Part shown: positions 1-9,556 of the stretch, piece after piece
Position numbering within the stretch: the stretch's first letter is position 1
Layout: every line of letters begins with the position of its first letter
From: Chitinophaga niastensis
Lineage (GTDB): Bacteria > Bacteroidota > Bacteroidia > Chitinophagales > Chitinophagaceae
Assembly: GCF_003014755.1 (NCBI RefSeq)
Contig: NZ_PYAW01000002.1
Span: forward strand, 310,001 to 374,000
Direction: 5' to 3'
Length of the DNA: 64,000 bases
Position numbers and translations under genes: made by a program
The notes under the pieces: model-generated
Told to the model about the DNA's origin: nothing
What the model saw: the letters and a program-made list of their open reading frames with translations, nothing else
Database searches by the model: none

Positions 1-909
1 GCTTTTGATGAGTTCTACCGCTTTGGGAGGGATTACACAGCGAAGGTTGCCCAGGTCATCATATACATAGTAGGTGCAAAGCCAGTTATTATGGCCGTCT
101 GCAACTTGCGATCCCAGTTCCACTCTGTTCATAACCGCCCGTCCTTCTTTATCTTTAAAAGCGACTACGCGGTAACCACGTTCATCTGTGCTTACATTTT
201 TATATAACTGACCCGGATCATAGCTACGGGTGCTAACGGGTGTTATACCAGTAGCCGGCATATCCCACACACGCACGCCATCGCCTGCTGTATTTACCTG
301 GTAGTCCTGTATGACAGGTCGGTTTCCTCCGCTACTGGCCCAGTTATTACCGGGAGAATAAGTTTTAAGCACCCGGTTTAACGGAGAAGCTTCATATTCA
401 ACCTGGCTGTAAAATATTGATTCTCCTTTAACACCGGGATTCAACACTGCATTCTGATAAAATGTCTGTTGACTGTTGAAGGGATCTGTTTTAAACTTGC
501 CATCATTGGTATTACCTGACTGCTGTGCATAGGGGAGATACTTAAATTGCTCCCTGCCAAATGGGTCGTAGATGACAGGTGTCACCATATCAACACCCTG
601 AGGACTGATCTTTTTGCTTACGGTTTGTAGCGGTCTGCCTAATCCGTCGAAATATTGGGTGGTTTGTTTTACTTCAGCTACAGTGCGACTGCCAGCAGTT
701 ACTATTGCTGTATCAGTAGTGGGCATAGAAGGTTCCCAGGCACGGACATAGTTAATAGTACCATTGGTATAGGCGCTTTGTGGGATAACCGGTGTAGCCC
801 CGGGCCGGGTACTGTTACCCGGAAGATTCTGGGCTGTTAACGAGGATGCATATACGATCCCCAGCAATACTCCGGATATCTTTTTTATGTTGAGATAAAT
901 ATTTAACAT
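1..909 (-). CDS. DUF6443 / Rhs-like secreted protein, N-terminal part (runs off window)
   Basis: An open frame of 303 codons starts with ATG at 909 and is still open at base 1, so only the N-terminal part is present. It begins with a short signal peptide ending near LTAQ, then a region (VRAWEPSMPT, YFDGLGRPLQ, YDPFGREQFKYLPYA) that I recognise as the DUF6443 domain found at the N terminus of Bacteroidota Rhs/YD-repeat proteins. The motif YDDLGNLRCVIPP near the window edge is the typical lead into YD repeats. These are large secreted or surface proteins whose variable C termini may be toxins; that part is outside the window. It lies 26 bp downstream of the next Rhs-like gene on the same strand, so the two are probably one operon. 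Product class is fairly sure; function is unknown. Confidence 0.8.
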   Translation of the reverse strand, partial: MLNIYLNIKKISGVLLGIVYASSLTAQNLPGNSTRPGATPVIPQSAYTNGTINYVRAWEPSMPTTDTAIVTAGSRTVAEVKQTTQYFDGLGRPLQTVSKKISPQGVDMVTPVIYDPFGREQFKYLPYAQQSGNTNDGKFKTDPFNSQQTFYQNAVLNPGVKGESIFYSQVEYEASPLNRVLKTYSPGNNWASSGGNRPVIQDYQVNTAGDGVRVWDMPATGITPVSTRSYDPGQLYKNVSTDERGYRVVAFKDKEGRAVMNRVELGSQVADGHNNWLCTYYVYDDLGNLRCVIPPKAVELIKS

Positions 910-935
910 ATCATGGGGGTTTTAGGGTCGATGAA

Positions 936-3900
936 TTATTGGGTTATTGTAGCCTGGTATTGGTAATCATATTGTTTAATGATTTTACCATCCTGGTCTG
1001 TTATTGTTTTAAGTCGCCCTAATGGATCATAAGAATAATAAACAATCTTATTCTGTGCATCACATTGACTGTTAATACCTACCAGGGGAGCATAAGTATA
1101 GGTAGTCATCTGAGCAGAAGAAGGATAGAGCCGCAGTTCATCGATGAGCGCAGTTCCGGCAATAGTGAGATTATTATTTACCGGGGTAAATTTATATTCA
1201 TATTCTGTCCACCCCATGCGCTGTGTTTTTGCTGTAGCTTGCACCCCATTGATATTTACAGTACCTCCTTTTGCCCAAAAAGTAATGATGTATTCTACAT
1301 TGAGCGGTAATGCGGGTTGTGTGATACTGCCGCTGCTCAACGAATAGGAATATAAACCGGTAATAGCATCTGTACTGTTACGCTGGTTGCCGGATACTAT
1401 CCATCCACCATTGTTATCTGCTTCAAAGCTGGTGTACGAAACGCTTTGTTTCCCTGCATTAACAGTGCTGGCAACCATCAAACAACTATTGTAATCCCAT
1501 AAATAACTGTTTACAAATCCATCTTTTACAACTTCCTGTACATTTCCATAAGGATCAAATCCTGTAATGTCATATTGCGTTTTTAAAGGCTGTCCTGCCA
1601 GTTCTGTTACATACCTGTATGGTTGTACAATGAGATTATTGTTATCCTGGAATTTATAATCTACTGTATTATGTGTTTGCACATTTCCGTTCCTGGATGC
1701 AGTAACATCTGCAGGCAATGCTATATTATTACGGTTTTTTATAGTGTCGGATAATGCATTTGAATTAAGCTCCCAATAGTATTTGAAAGCCGAATTTAAG
1801 GTTTCTCCTTTGCTGGATTGGCTGATGCTTTCTTTGATAAGCGTATAAGGTGTGGTGTTATAGTTATTTGTTACAGAAGATTGTAAATACCCGTTTCCAT
1901 TAAGCGCATAATCCGTTTCCATTGTAGAAAGCAGCTTTTTCTGCTGAAAATAGATCGGGTAATTATTTATATAGTATGCTCCGAATTCAACTGGTTGAGG
2001 TGGTTCAAACTGGCAGGGAACGGTGTATACTTTTTTTACATTATAGTTATCCACTATCCGCTGATAGTTTTCTTCATAGGTCTTCTTAATTATCTTCTGG
2101 ACAGTCCTGTTAGCTGTATTTTTATCAACAGCATAATAAGTAGTTAAAGTATCTCCAATTAAAAAATCAGGAAGGATCCCATATGGTGTGTTAGCGATAG
2201 AACCGTTAATTACTCCGGGATACAGGATGGAATTATATTTATACCGATATTCCACTGACCGGTCTATATTATCTGCCCCGGTCACTGTTTCTATCACTGA
2301 TTCATGATAACAGGTATTACTGCCGGATACTGTAGTAGGGGTATTTGTATTATTGGTGTGCACAAGATATGTGCAAGACTCGGAACCGAGACAATCCTGT
2401 GTATTCGTACAGCTTATGAATGCAGGAATATTGGAAGACTGCATATATTTGGGATCCTTGAGAATCCGAAATGTTGAATAACGCCCATCTTCTTTATACA
2501 TATAATTATAACTCTTTTTAACAGCTGTATTGGTGATGTTATCACAGTTGGTGATAGCAGCTACACTTACTCCTCCCAAAGGAACATCGCGATATAATGT
2601 TTCTGGTTTTTGAGAAAAATACTTGATGCCTACCACTGAGCTGATGACGGCACCCTGGGATAATATCCTTATGTCGTAGGTACCTGAATCCAGTTGTATA
2701 TCTGAGGCAGTCTGCCCATTATTCAACGGCATATAAGTTCTGGTATAAACCGTTATATCACCTTGCTCCCGGCTGTATATGTACAGTGTTCCCTGGTTAC
2801 GCGTATTGGGCTGATTAGGATCGGTACTTGTTACCTTGAAATCAACATTGATGGTTTGTTTGTAGGGAAGTGTGATAACACCATTATTCTCCTGTACAGT
2901 ATTCAGGCCGGTACCGATTACGCCGGCGCTGTACACCGCTTTGTGATCATCAATATATTGCTCTTTCGTTTTGTTGAAATCATAAGTAATAGTGTCATAA
3001 CCACCTGTTGGATATACCACCTTGTTTAATAAGCCATACTGCATTTTTTTTGTATCGGGTGTACGATCACCAAATCTTGCAGGATACCCTAATAAGTAAT
3101 AGTCTGATTGCGGATATTGATCAGTAATACTGGTTAATAGATAGGGGTTATCTTTCCCGTTATTATATCCATAAAAATCCTGGGAACCGGAAAGACGTGC
3201 AGGCAGGGCATTACCCTGTAAATAAGAAAATGAATAATTATAGGAAGGTGTGGTACTTTCGAAGGATTGGGTAATATTAAGCTTATCCAGTACCAGGCGG
3301 TAAATTAGTGTTGAATCCAGCATGCCGTTATTCCTAAGAAAAGTGCCAAAAGAAGGTGACTTAAAATAGGTGAAACTAAATCCTGCATGCCTGATAATAT
3401 CACCTTTATTGTTAATCAGTGAAATGTCTGTCAGTGTGGCCCCTCCTGTTATATCCTTTCTTATCACATCATTCGCGTTATAATCAAATCGAAGGTATCC
3501 GTTCGTGAAATTTATTTGCGTTAGTAGTTTACTATTTATCGTCTGATTGGTAAAACAATTATCAAAGGTGCTGGAGTACTTCGGGCAGCCAAAACCGGAA
3601 GAACCATTAGTGCATGCCCATAGTGTAGAGGCCATGACAATAGATTCTGTTTCACTTACATCTACCAGGTATGAATGATAATTATCCATGTATTGAAATG
3701 TGATGGTATCTTGTCCGGGCTGAATGATACTGGACAAATACCAGGCATTGCCAAACTTTTTAGCCCTGCCGGCAGCTCCGTCTGCACAATAGGTTCCAAC
3801 TTTAGTAAACGTAGAAGTATCACATACATTGAAGGAATAATGGATTCCTTTTTCATCGATAATTTCAATACCATTTCTGATGGAAGAAAGCGATGTAACA

Positions 3901-4544
3901 ACTTTATAATTTTTGTCTTCCAGTAAAATAGCCTTTCCGTCATTTCCAAAAATGAACTTACCGGAGATCATACCATTAACGGAAAAATCAAAAACATCAC
4001 TCTCTTTGTCAATAGCATTATTGAGATAATCTAATGTAGGTCTGTCAACACTAAAAGTTGTTTTTGTGAAATTGTTCATCTGAACAGATGACCGCTCTTC
4101 ATCAGGAAGTCCAAAGCAGGTTCTGTTAACTACTCCACCATAGTTCAGGCTCCATCCTAAGCCTGCGATACCAGCTAATTCATTAACCTTTATCCCATTG
4201 GAGGCATAATTTAATGTAACAGGTAAGTTCAGAAATCTTGACTTGATGTTAAAGAGAGGAATACCAACATTGGGTGTGCCGGATGCCAGATTAACATTAA
4301 CATCTCCTCCTTTATTTATAGTAGCAGCATTTACCGGTGGTGGGTAAAAGGCATTTGGATTAAAATTATAGTTGGTTCCACCAGGGGATGTTGCCGTTAG
4401 CGTTCGTACCTGCGAAAAAGCAGGATTAATATTTCCGATGAGCATGGAGGCCAGACAAACAAAAAATAATATGGTTCGTTTTATTTTCCGGGAGAGAAAT
4501 TGATATATCATATCTATGGGATAAAAAAGGTAAATATTGTTCAT
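936..4544 (-). CDS. Large secreted Rhs/YD-repeat-like protein
   Basis: A 1202-residue protein with a signal peptide (basic KIKR, hydrophobic core, ending NPAFSQ near residue 45). ATG at 4511 (MIYQFLSRK) is an equally plausible start and gives a neater signal peptide. Residues ~70-140 carry the conserved Bacteroidota pattern GTPNVGIPLFNIK ... LPVTLNYASNGIKV ... GLGWSLNYGG that opens this class of SpvB/Rhs-like proteins. The middle is long, beta-rich and repetitive. Residues ~1040-1140 look like a carbohydrate-binding or jelly-roll module (SFEADNNGGW ... FWAKGG), and the C terminus has one YD-type repeat (YYSYDPLGRLKTITDQDG). It sits between a short signal-peptide ORF and the DUF6443 gene, both on the same strand. 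The class assignment is from motifs; the biological role is not known. Confidence 0.75.
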   Translation of the reverse strand: MNNIYLFYPIDMIYQFLSRKIKRTILFFVCLASMLIGNINPAFSQVRTLTATSPGGTNYNFNPNAFYPPPVNAATINKGGDVNVNLASGTPNVGIPLFNIKSRFLNLPVTLNYASNGIKVNELAGIAGLGWSLNYGGVVNRTCFGLPDEERSSVQMNNFTKTTFSVDRPTLDYLNNAIDKESDVFDFSVNGMISGKFIFGNDGKAILLEDKNYKVVTSLSSIRNGIEIIDEKGIHYSFNVCDTSTFTKVGTYCADGAAGRAKKFGNAWYLSSIIQPGQDTITFQYMDNYHSYLVDVSETESIVMASTLWACTNGSSGFGCPKYSSTFDNCFTNQTINSKLLTQINFTNGYLRFDYNANDVIRKDITGGATLTDISLINNKGDIIRHAGFSFTYFKSPSFGTFLRNNGMLDSTLIYRLVLDKLNITQSFESTTPSYNYSFSYLQGNALPARLSGSQDFYGYNNGKDNPYLLTSITDQYPQSDYYLLGYPARFGDRTPDTKKMQYGLLNKVVYPTGGYDTITYDFNKTKEQYIDDHKAVYSAGVIGTGLNTVQENNGVITLPYKQTINVDFKVTSTDPNQPNTRNQGTLYIYSREQGDITVYTRTYMPLNNGQTASDIQLDSGTYDIRILSQGAVISSVVGIKYFSQKPETLYRDVPLGGVSVAAITNCDNITNTAVKKSYNYMYKEDGRYSTFRILKDPKYMQSSNIPAFISCTNTQDCLGSESCTYLVHTNNTNTPTTVSGSNTCYHESVIETVTGADNIDRSVEYRYKYNSILYPGVINGSIANTPYGILPDFLIGDTLTTYYAVDKNTANRTVQKIIKKTYEENYQRIVDNYNVKKVYTVPCQFEPPQPVEFGAYYINNYPIYFQQKKLLSTMETDYALNGNGYLQSSVTNNYNTTPYTLIKESISQSSKGETLNSAFKYYWELNSNALSDTIKNRNNIALPADVTASRNGNVQTHNTVDYKFQDNNNLIVQPYRYVTELAGQPLKTQYDITGFDPYGNVQEVVKDGFVNSYLWDYNSCLMVASTVNAGKQSVSYTSFEADNNGGWIVSGNQRNSTDAITGLYSYSLSSGSITQPALPLNVEYIITFWAKGGTVNINGVQATAKTQRMGWTEYEYKFTPVNNNLTIAGTALIDELRLYPSSAQMTTYTYAPLVGINSQCDAQNKIVYYSYDPLGRLKTITDQDGKIIKQYDYQYQATITQ

Positions 4545-4571
4545 CTATATTATTTATTTTAAAGAGAATAC

Positions 4572-4760
4572 CTAAAACGTGTACACTTTTAAAGTGTCCA
4601 GGTAGCTGTTATAAACGTTGCCAGAACTGGCCATGGGTAGCTTACGGGAAAAATATTTAGCTGGTAGTTGCTGTAGATGCCGGACAGTACTATCCTGAGC
4701 AGATACTGATGTATAGAGAAAAATTAAAAAAAATACAGGTACTGAATAAAAATACTTCAT
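4572..4760 (-). CDS. Short secreted protein, probably truncated companion of the Rhs-like genes
   Basis: A 62-residue ORF starts with a clear signal peptide (MKYFYSVPVFFLIFLYTSVSAQ) followed by RHLQQLPAKYFSRK and a tail ending YNSYLDTLKVYTF. From memory, Bacteroidota DUF6443/Rhs operons are often preceded by a several-hundred-residue coiled-coil secreted protein that begins with a similar 'LQQ-PAKY' stretch. The present ORF has that beginning but no coiled coil, and its last residues look like a different part of such a protein, as if the centre had been deleted. It is 27 bp upstream of the 1202-residue gene. It may be a remnant or a genuine small leader protein; the sequence alone does not decide. 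Confidence 0.45.
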   Translation of the reverse strand: MKYFYSVPVFFLIFLYTSVSAQDSTVRHLQQLPAKYFSRKLPMASSGNVYNSYLDTLKVYTF

Positions 4761-4983
4761 AAGGGTTCAACAAAAAATTACTACAATGTACACGTCCTTA
4801 GGCGGTGCAATATAAAACTATTTCATTTATTCTGATACCTATATCATTATAAATCGCTTGTTACCAATGTATTAACAATAAATATAAGGTGTCGCTACGC
4901 AGTGTATATACTAAGTGAAATAGTTATTCTTAATAAAAATCACCCACCTTCTTTTAATACATTTACACCCAAAAATAACACCC

Positions 4984-5946
4984 ATGAAAAATATAGTAGT
5001 ACTGGATGGCTATGCACTTAACCCCGGCGATCTCGATTGGGCCCCGTTAAAGGCCCTGGGTAATGTTACTATTTATGATCGTACGTCTGAAAAGGATGTA
5101 GTGGAAAGAGCAAAAGACGCACACATTGTGCTTACCAATAAGACCATCCTGCATGCAGATAATATCAATCAGTTAAAGCAACTGGAATATATAGGGGTGA
5201 TAGCTACCGGTTATAATGTAGTGGACATCGCAGCTGCAAAGGCAAAAAATATTCCGGTAACCAATGTACCTGCTTACGGTTCTGCCTCTGTAGCGCAGAT
5301 GACGTTTGCCTTAATCCTGGAGTTATGTCAACATACAGGTTTGCATGCAGATAGTGTGCGGGCAGGAGAGTGGAATAGCAGTGTTGATTTCAGTTACTGG
5401 AAAATGCCATTGATGGAGTTATCCGGAAGAACGCTGGGGATAGTGGGTCTGGGACAAATAGGGCAGGCAGTAGCACGTATTGCGCTGGCATTTGGTATGA
5501 AGGTGATCGCGTCTCACAGGCATCCGGAACGGCATAAGATGGAAGGGGTAACATTTGTGGAGTTGGATGTTTGTTTCCGGGAAGCGGATATAGTATCGTT
5601 GCATTGCCCGCTGAATCCGGAGAATAAAGCGTTTGTGAATGCGGCATTACTGAGTACCATGAAGAAAACTGCTTTCCTGGTAAATACCAGCCGCGGGCCG
5701 TTGATAGAGGAGATGGATCTGGCAGCAGCATTGCAGCAGGGTGTGATTGCCGGTGCAGCGCTGGATGTATTATCTGTAGAACCTCCTGCAGCAGATCATC
5801 CACTGGTGACTGCACCTAATACTATTATCACACCTCATATTGCATGGGCTACACAAGCAGCCCGCGGAAGGTTAATGGATACTGCCATTAAAAATGTAGC
5901 TGCGTTTTTATCCGGGAAACCGAAAAATATTGTGAACCAGGTATAA
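4984..5946 (+). CDS. D-2-hydroxyacid dehydrogenase (glycerate dehydrogenase-like)
   Basis: This is a cytoplasmic NAD(P)-dependent oxidoreductase of the D-isomer 2-hydroxyacid dehydrogenase family, 320 residues, a normal length. The Rossmann nucleotide-binding motif GLGQIGQAVA lies near residue 155. The catalytic triad is visible as Arg237 (NTSRGPL), Glu266 (SVEPP) and His285 (TPHIAWAT). Overall similarity in the N-terminal half (VLTNKT, GVIATGYNVVD, VTNVPAYGSASVAQ) points to glycerate/hydroxypyruvate reductase rather than 3-phosphoglycerate dehydrogenase, and there is no ACT domain. It stands alone, transcribed away from the Rhs cassette. Substrate is an inference. Confidence 0.85.
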   Translation: MKNIVVLDGYALNPGDLDWAPLKALGNVTIYDRTSEKDVVERAKDAHIVLTNKTILHADNINQLKQLEYIGVIATGYNVVDIAAAKAKNIPVTNVPAYGSASVAQMTFALILELCQHTGLHADSVRAGEWNSSVDFSYWKMPLMELSGRTLGIVGLGQIGQAVARIALAFGMKVIASHRHPERHKMEGVTFVELDVCFREADIVSLHCPLNPENKAFVNAALLSTMKKTAFLVNTSRGPLIEEMDLAAALQQGVIAGAALDVLSVEPPAADHPLVTAPNTIITPHIAWATQAARGRLMDTAIKNVAAFLSGKPKNIVNQV

Positions 5947-6096
5947 CCCATCGCGGCAATAAATTTGTTTTATTGTTAGGAATCATAAGTATACAGGAAA
6001 AAAATGCCAACGGGTTACTCATCTTTTTGAATGAATAAGAATGAACAAGGCGGAATAACTGGATATACTGAATGCAAAAGTTATTAATATTCCATT

Positions 6097-6104
6097 TACA
6101 TTTG
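6097..6104 (+). promoter_or_regulatory. -7 promoter element of the response regulator gene
   Basis: TACATTTG matches the Bacteroidota primary-sigma -7 consensus TAnnTTTG and lies 78 bp before the ATG at 6183. No good -33 TTTG is at the expected distance, so the call is tentative. Confidence 0.35.
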
Positions 6105-6182
6105 ATTAAACGTAAAAAATACCCTAATTGTCAGGGGCAACAACTAAAATCTTAATTGTTTAACTTTCAAAAACCGACGTAT

Positions 6183-6908
6183 ATGCAGCAAGCAAGCATT
6201 CTTCTGGTGGAAGATGACGTATTCTTCGCCAAAGTAGTGAAAAGACATCTTGAACGTGCGGGTTATGAAGTTAGCTTGTGTGAAGACGGTGAAGAAGGCT
6301 TGGAAAAATTCAAGAAAAACATCTTTGATCTTTGCTTGCTTGATGTAGTAATGCCCAAAAAAGACGGATTTCAACTGGCGGAAGACATCCGCTTAATGGA
6401 TGAGAATGTTCCAATCATTTTTGCATCTTCCAGATATATGGAACAGGACAAACTGCAGGGCTTTGAATCAGGTGCAGATGATTATATAACCAAGCCCTAT
6501 AATATGCAGGAACTGTTATGCAGAATAGAAGTATACCTCAAACGTAGCCGCCTCCTGAATAGTGAAAGAAGGATTGTTTACACAATGGGCAAAATGATAT
6601 TTGATTATACCCAGTTCAACATAAAACATAAAGATGCTGATTCCCATGTTCGTATGGCCCCAAAAGAGGCGGAACTACTCCGCTTCCTCTGCGAAAATTC
6701 AAATAAAAAACTGAAGAGAGATGAAATTCTTGCCAGCATATGGAAGCAGGAAGATTTCTTCGCATCACGTGTGATGGATGTGTACCTGACGAGATTGCGC
6801 AAGCATATTGCACAGGACCCATCCCTTAAACTTGAAACCTATCATGGAAAAGGGCTCATGTTTATTGCCAACGAATTGGATCGTTCACACAAGATCTTCA
6901 AAGCTTAA
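6183..6908 (+). CDS. OmpR/PhoB-type response regulator
   Basis: A 241-residue two-domain regulator. The receiver domain spans residues ~5-120, with acidic pocket Glu10/Asp11/Asp12, phospho-acceptor Asp54 (LLDVVMPKKDG) and the conserved Lys in ADDYITKPYN near 106. The C-terminal winged helix (~135-235) shows the OmpR-class signatures APKEAELLRFLCEN and VMDVYLTRLRKHI. I use ATG 6183 because the longer frame would begin at a TTG and add residues that do not belong to the receiver fold. No histidine kinase gene is adjacent, so it is an orphan in this window and its signal is unknown. A hairpin terminator follows at 6949-6972. Confidence 0.9.
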   Translation: MQQASILLVEDDVFFAKVVKRHLERAGYEVSLCEDGEEGLEKFKKNIFDLCLLDVVMPKKDGFQLAEDIRLMDENVPIIFASSRYMEQDKLQGFESGADDYITKPYNMQELLCRIEVYLKRSRLLNSERRIVYTMGKMIFDYTQFNIKHKDADSHVRMAPKEAELLRFLCENSNKKLKRDEILASIWKQEDFFASRVMDVYLTRLRKHIAQDPSLKLETYHGKGLMFIANELDRSHKIFKA

Positions 6909-6948
6909 TTGTTTTTGGTTTGAGTAAATTAACACTATCCAATGAAAA

Positions 6949-6972
6949 AACGTCCGCCTTATGGCGGACGTT
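6949..6972 (-). terminator. Hairpin terminator between the response regulator and yebC
   Basis: Ten-base stem AACGTCCGCC / GGCGGACGTT with a 4-nt loop. The A-run on its left gives a U-run for leftward transcripts, so it fits yebC best, and it can also serve the response regulator arriving from the left. Confidence 0.75.
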
Positions 6973-6997
6973 CTATTTATAGGTGGTTATGCTATTA

Positions 6998-7708
6998 TTA
7001 TTTCAGATTGTAGAACACCTGCTGCACATCTTCATCCTGCTCTAAACGATCTATCAGCTCCAGCACTTCTTTCGCCTGTTCATCATTCAGCTCCACAGTA
7101 GTGGCAGGAATACGCTTCAGCTCTGAGCTGATCACTTCTATTCCTTTATCATCCAGCGCTTTGGCCATATTACCAAATTCAGTGAAAGCAGCACGGATAA
7201 TGATATTGCCTTCGCTGTCTTCACCTACTTCTTCCAAACCAAAATCTATCAGTTCCAGTTCCAGGTCTTCCAGGTTCTGGCCGGTATTTTTTATCTTAAA
7301 CTCACCAACACGATTAAACAAAAATCCAACGGAACCACTATTACCCAGGCTTCCACCACCTTTTGTAAAGTGCATCCGCAGGTTAGCTACGGTACGGGTT
7401 GTATTGTCAGTAGCAGTATCTATGATTACAGCCACACCATGGGGTGCATAGCCTTCGTAAACAACTTCTTCGTAATCGGTTTTGTCCTTACCCATGGCAC
7501 GCTTAATGGCCGCATCTACACGGTCTTTAGGCATGTTTACACTTTTTGCATTGAGTATGCAACGACGGAGTGCAGGGTTATTATCCGGATCAGGACCAGA
7601 TGCTTTAACAGCAATGGCAATTTCTTTTCCAATTCTTGAAAATGCTTTCGCCATTTTATCCCAGCGGGCAAACATGGTCGATTTTCTTACTTCAAATATT
7701 CTTCCCAT
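6998..7708 (-). CDS. yebC: YebC/PmpR family protein
   Basis: A 236-residue cytoplasmic protein of the YebC/TACO1 family, known as a DNA-binding regulator in some bacteria and as a translation factor that relieves ribosome stalling at proline tracts. Start ATG 7708 gives the family-typical N terminus [21 protein letters not shown]; the frame is open 40 codons further upstream but that stretch is not family-like. Later motifs are [43 protein letters not shown] and the acidic C-terminal part ([15 protein letters not shown]). Length and order match the family. A promoter is visible upstream. Confidence 0.93.
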   Translation of the reverse strand: MGRIFEVRKSTMFARWDKMAKAFSRIGKEIAIAVKASGPDPDNNPALRRCILNAKSVNMPKDRVDAAIKRAMGKDKTDYEEVVYEGYAPHGVAVIIDTATDNTTRTVANLRMHFTKGGGSLGNSGSVGFLFNRVGEFKIKNTGQNLEDLELELIDFGLEEVGEDSEGNIIIRAAFTEFGNMAKALDDKGIEVISSELKRIPATTVELNDEQAKEVLELIDRLEQDEDVQQVFYNLK

Positions 7709-7751
7709 TTGGAGTGGTATATAATTGTTGGTTACTTGTAAAAATAGAACG

Positions 7752-7783
7752 CAAAAATAAGAGATTATAAATAAGTCATGAAA
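7752..7783 (-). promoter_or_regulatory. Promoter of yebC
   Basis: On the minus strand TTTC (7783-7780), a 20-bp spacer, then TATTTTTG (7759-7752). It is close to the Bacteroidota consensus TTTG-N19-TAnnTTTG and 43 bp before the yebC ATG. Confidence 0.5.
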
Positions 7784-7838
7784 CACAAAAGGTGAAAAGT
7801 GAAAATGATTAACATTTTCGCTTTTCACCTTTTGTCTA
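7782..7838. repeat. Long intergenic inverted repeat (GTGAAAA units) between permease and yebC
   Basis: Arms 7782-7807 and 7813-7838 (26 nt each) are complementary at all but about two positions around a 5-nt loop. The arms consist of degenerate GGTGAAAA/GTGAAAATG units. It starts 16 bp after the permease stop and probably ends that transcript. Its architecture (near-repeating short units in each arm) resembles the other palindromes of this window. Confidence 0.7.
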
Positions 7839-7854
7839 AAAAACTTATAATCAA

Positions 7855-9354
7855 TTATTTATCAAGTAGTTTACGAGCCTTACTGTGTTTCACACTGAAG
7901 CGGAAGTAGACAATAAACCCAATTCCCAGCCAAACAAACAGTCTGCTCCAGTTTTCCCAGCCAAGGCTCAGGATCATGGCCAAACATACCAATGCGCCTA
8001 AAATAGGAACAAATGGTACCCATGGTGTTTTGAAAGCACGAGGTAACTCAGGATTGCTTTTTCTCATTACGATTACCCCTATACAAACCAGCACGAAGGC
8101 AAACAAAGTACCGATACTGGTCATTTCACCCACTACGTTATCCGGAATAAATGCAGCAAAAAGAGATACAAATCCAAAGAACATCCACTGTGAACGGTAA
8201 GGAGTACGGTATTTAGGATGCAGCTTGGCAAATACGGTAGGTACCAGACCATCATTACTCATGGAATAAAATACCCTGGTTTGTCCCAGTAACATTACCA
8301 GTATTACGGAAGAGAAACCCGCCAGAATAGCAACAGTAATGAAAGTAGATAACCAGCCATAACCAGGCATATAGGTATCAATAGCATAAGCTACGGAAGC
8401 CTCACCACCTGCTTTCAAGAAGTCCTGAAAAGGTGCAATACCGGTAAGTACATATGAAAACAGGATATACAATACGGTACAAATAGCCAGCGATACCAGG
8501 ATACCTATAGGCATATTCCTTTTAGGATTTTTTGTTTCCTGAGCGGCAGTAGATACGGCATCAAAACCAATGAAAGCAAAAAATACCACACCAGCCCCTC
8601 GCAATACCCCGGCCCAGCCGTGATTCCAGAAATCTGCATAATTCACCACCTGTCCGTTATGCATGGTTACTGTACCTGCATTGGCAGAAATGGTAAAAGG
8701 CGTATGGTTGGCAGGGTTGATAAAATGCCATCCAAGGAAGATGAACAATAAAACGATGGTAACTTTTACGATTACAATAACATTGTTTACAATGGCAGAT
8801 CCCTCTGTTCCCCTGATCAGCAATAGCGTAAGCAACAGCAGGATAAAAATGGAAGGGATGTTCATGATACCATGTACACCCAGGTCAGATACCTCAAATG
8901 GACTATGGCTCCACTGGTACGGTATGGTTACATGAAATACACTTGTTAGCAGTTTATTCAGGTACTGCGACCAGCCAATGGCCACTGTAGCTGCACCCAG
9001 TGCATATTCCAGCACCAGATCCCAGCCAATGATCCAGGCAACAAATTCACCCAGTGTAGCATAGGAATAGGTGTAGGCACTTCCCGCAATAGGAATCATG
9101 GAAGCAAATTCTGCGTAGCATAAACCTGCCAACGCACAACCTATAGCGGCAATAATAAAGGAAATAGTTACTGCAGGACCAGCATGTTGACCAGCAGCAG
9201 CAGCTGTTCTTACAAAAAGACCTGCACCAATGATGGCACCAATTCCAAGGGCAATCAGAGAGCCAGCCCCCAGCGTTCTTTTAAGACCTTTTTCTGATTC
9301 TGATGCTTCAGCAAGTAAAACAGATAGTTGTTTCTTAGCAAAAAGTTTGCTCAT
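7855..9354 (-). CDS. APC-family amino acid permease (cationic amino acid transporter type)
   Basis: A 499-residue integral membrane protein with about 12 hydrophobic segments. The N terminus has the APC-superfamily signature [16 protein letters not shown] in the first membrane helix and the helix-3 pattern [19 protein letters not shown], typical of the CAT/YfnA branch (amino-acid/proton transporters). [26 protein letters not shown] is the conserved segment around helix 6-7. It would move an amino acid across the inner membrane; the substrate is not readable from sequence. The gene is divergent from the symporter gene at 9557. Confidence 0.9.
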   Translation of the reverse strand: MSKLFAKKQLSVLLAEASESEKGLKRTLGAGSLIALGIGAIIGAGLFVRTAAAAGQHAGPAVTISFIIAAIGCALAGLCYAEFASMIPIAGSAYTYSYATLGEFVAWIIGWDLVLEYALGAATVAIGWSQYLNKLLTSVFHVTIPYQWSHSPFEVSDLGVHGIMNIPSIFILLLLTLLLIRGTEGSAIVNNVIVIVKVTIVLLFIFLGWHFINPANHTPFTISANAGTVTMHNGQVVNYADFWNHGWAGVLRGAGVVFFAFIGFDAVSTAAQETKNPKRNMPIGILVSLAICTVLYILFSYVLTGIAPFQDFLKAGGEASVAYAIDTYMPGYGWLSTFITVAILAGFSSVILVMLLGQTRVFYSMSNDGLVPTVFAKLHPKYRTPYRSQWMFFGFVSLFAAFIPDNVVGEMTSIGTLFAFVLVCIGVIVMRKSNPELPRAFKTPWVPFVPILGALVCLAMILSLGWENWSRLFVWLGIGFIVYFRFSVKHSKARKLLDK

Positions 9355-9418
9355 AAGAAGTTGTGTTGTGGTTGATGTTTTAAGGTAGTTTAGCTTTTTG
9401 TTGTTTTTTGTCGATCGC

Positions 9419-9426
9419 CAAATATA
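9419..9426 (-). promoter_or_regulatory. -7 promoter element of the permease gene
   Basis: TATATTTG on the minus strand, 64 bp before the permease ATG, fits TAnnTTTG. No clear -33 box at the right spacing. Confidence 0.35.
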
Positions 9427-9492
9427 ATATCTAAAATCAAAAGCATATACTTTTATTTTACCCTTTAAGGCTCATCTTAAGCTGCTTAACCT

Positions 9493-9500
9493 TATTTTTG
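9493..9500 (+). promoter_or_regulatory. -7 promoter element of the symporter gene
   Basis: TATTTTTG fits TAnnTTTG and lies 56 bp before the ATG at 9557. The -33 region is weak. Confidence 0.35.
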
Positions 9501-9556
9501 GGAAATTTTCAGGTTACAACTCAAATTATTTACAAGTAGAAAAATTCTGGCTCAGC

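Noticed and set aside
936..4760. Polymorphic toxin with immunity gene at the Rhs locus.
   Set aside because: The C-terminal variable region of the DUF6443 protein is outside the window and no immunity-like gene is visible.
7709..7828. 40-codon upstream extension of yebC.
   Set aside because: It covers the promoter-like boxes and a hairpin, and the family starts at MGRIFEVRK.
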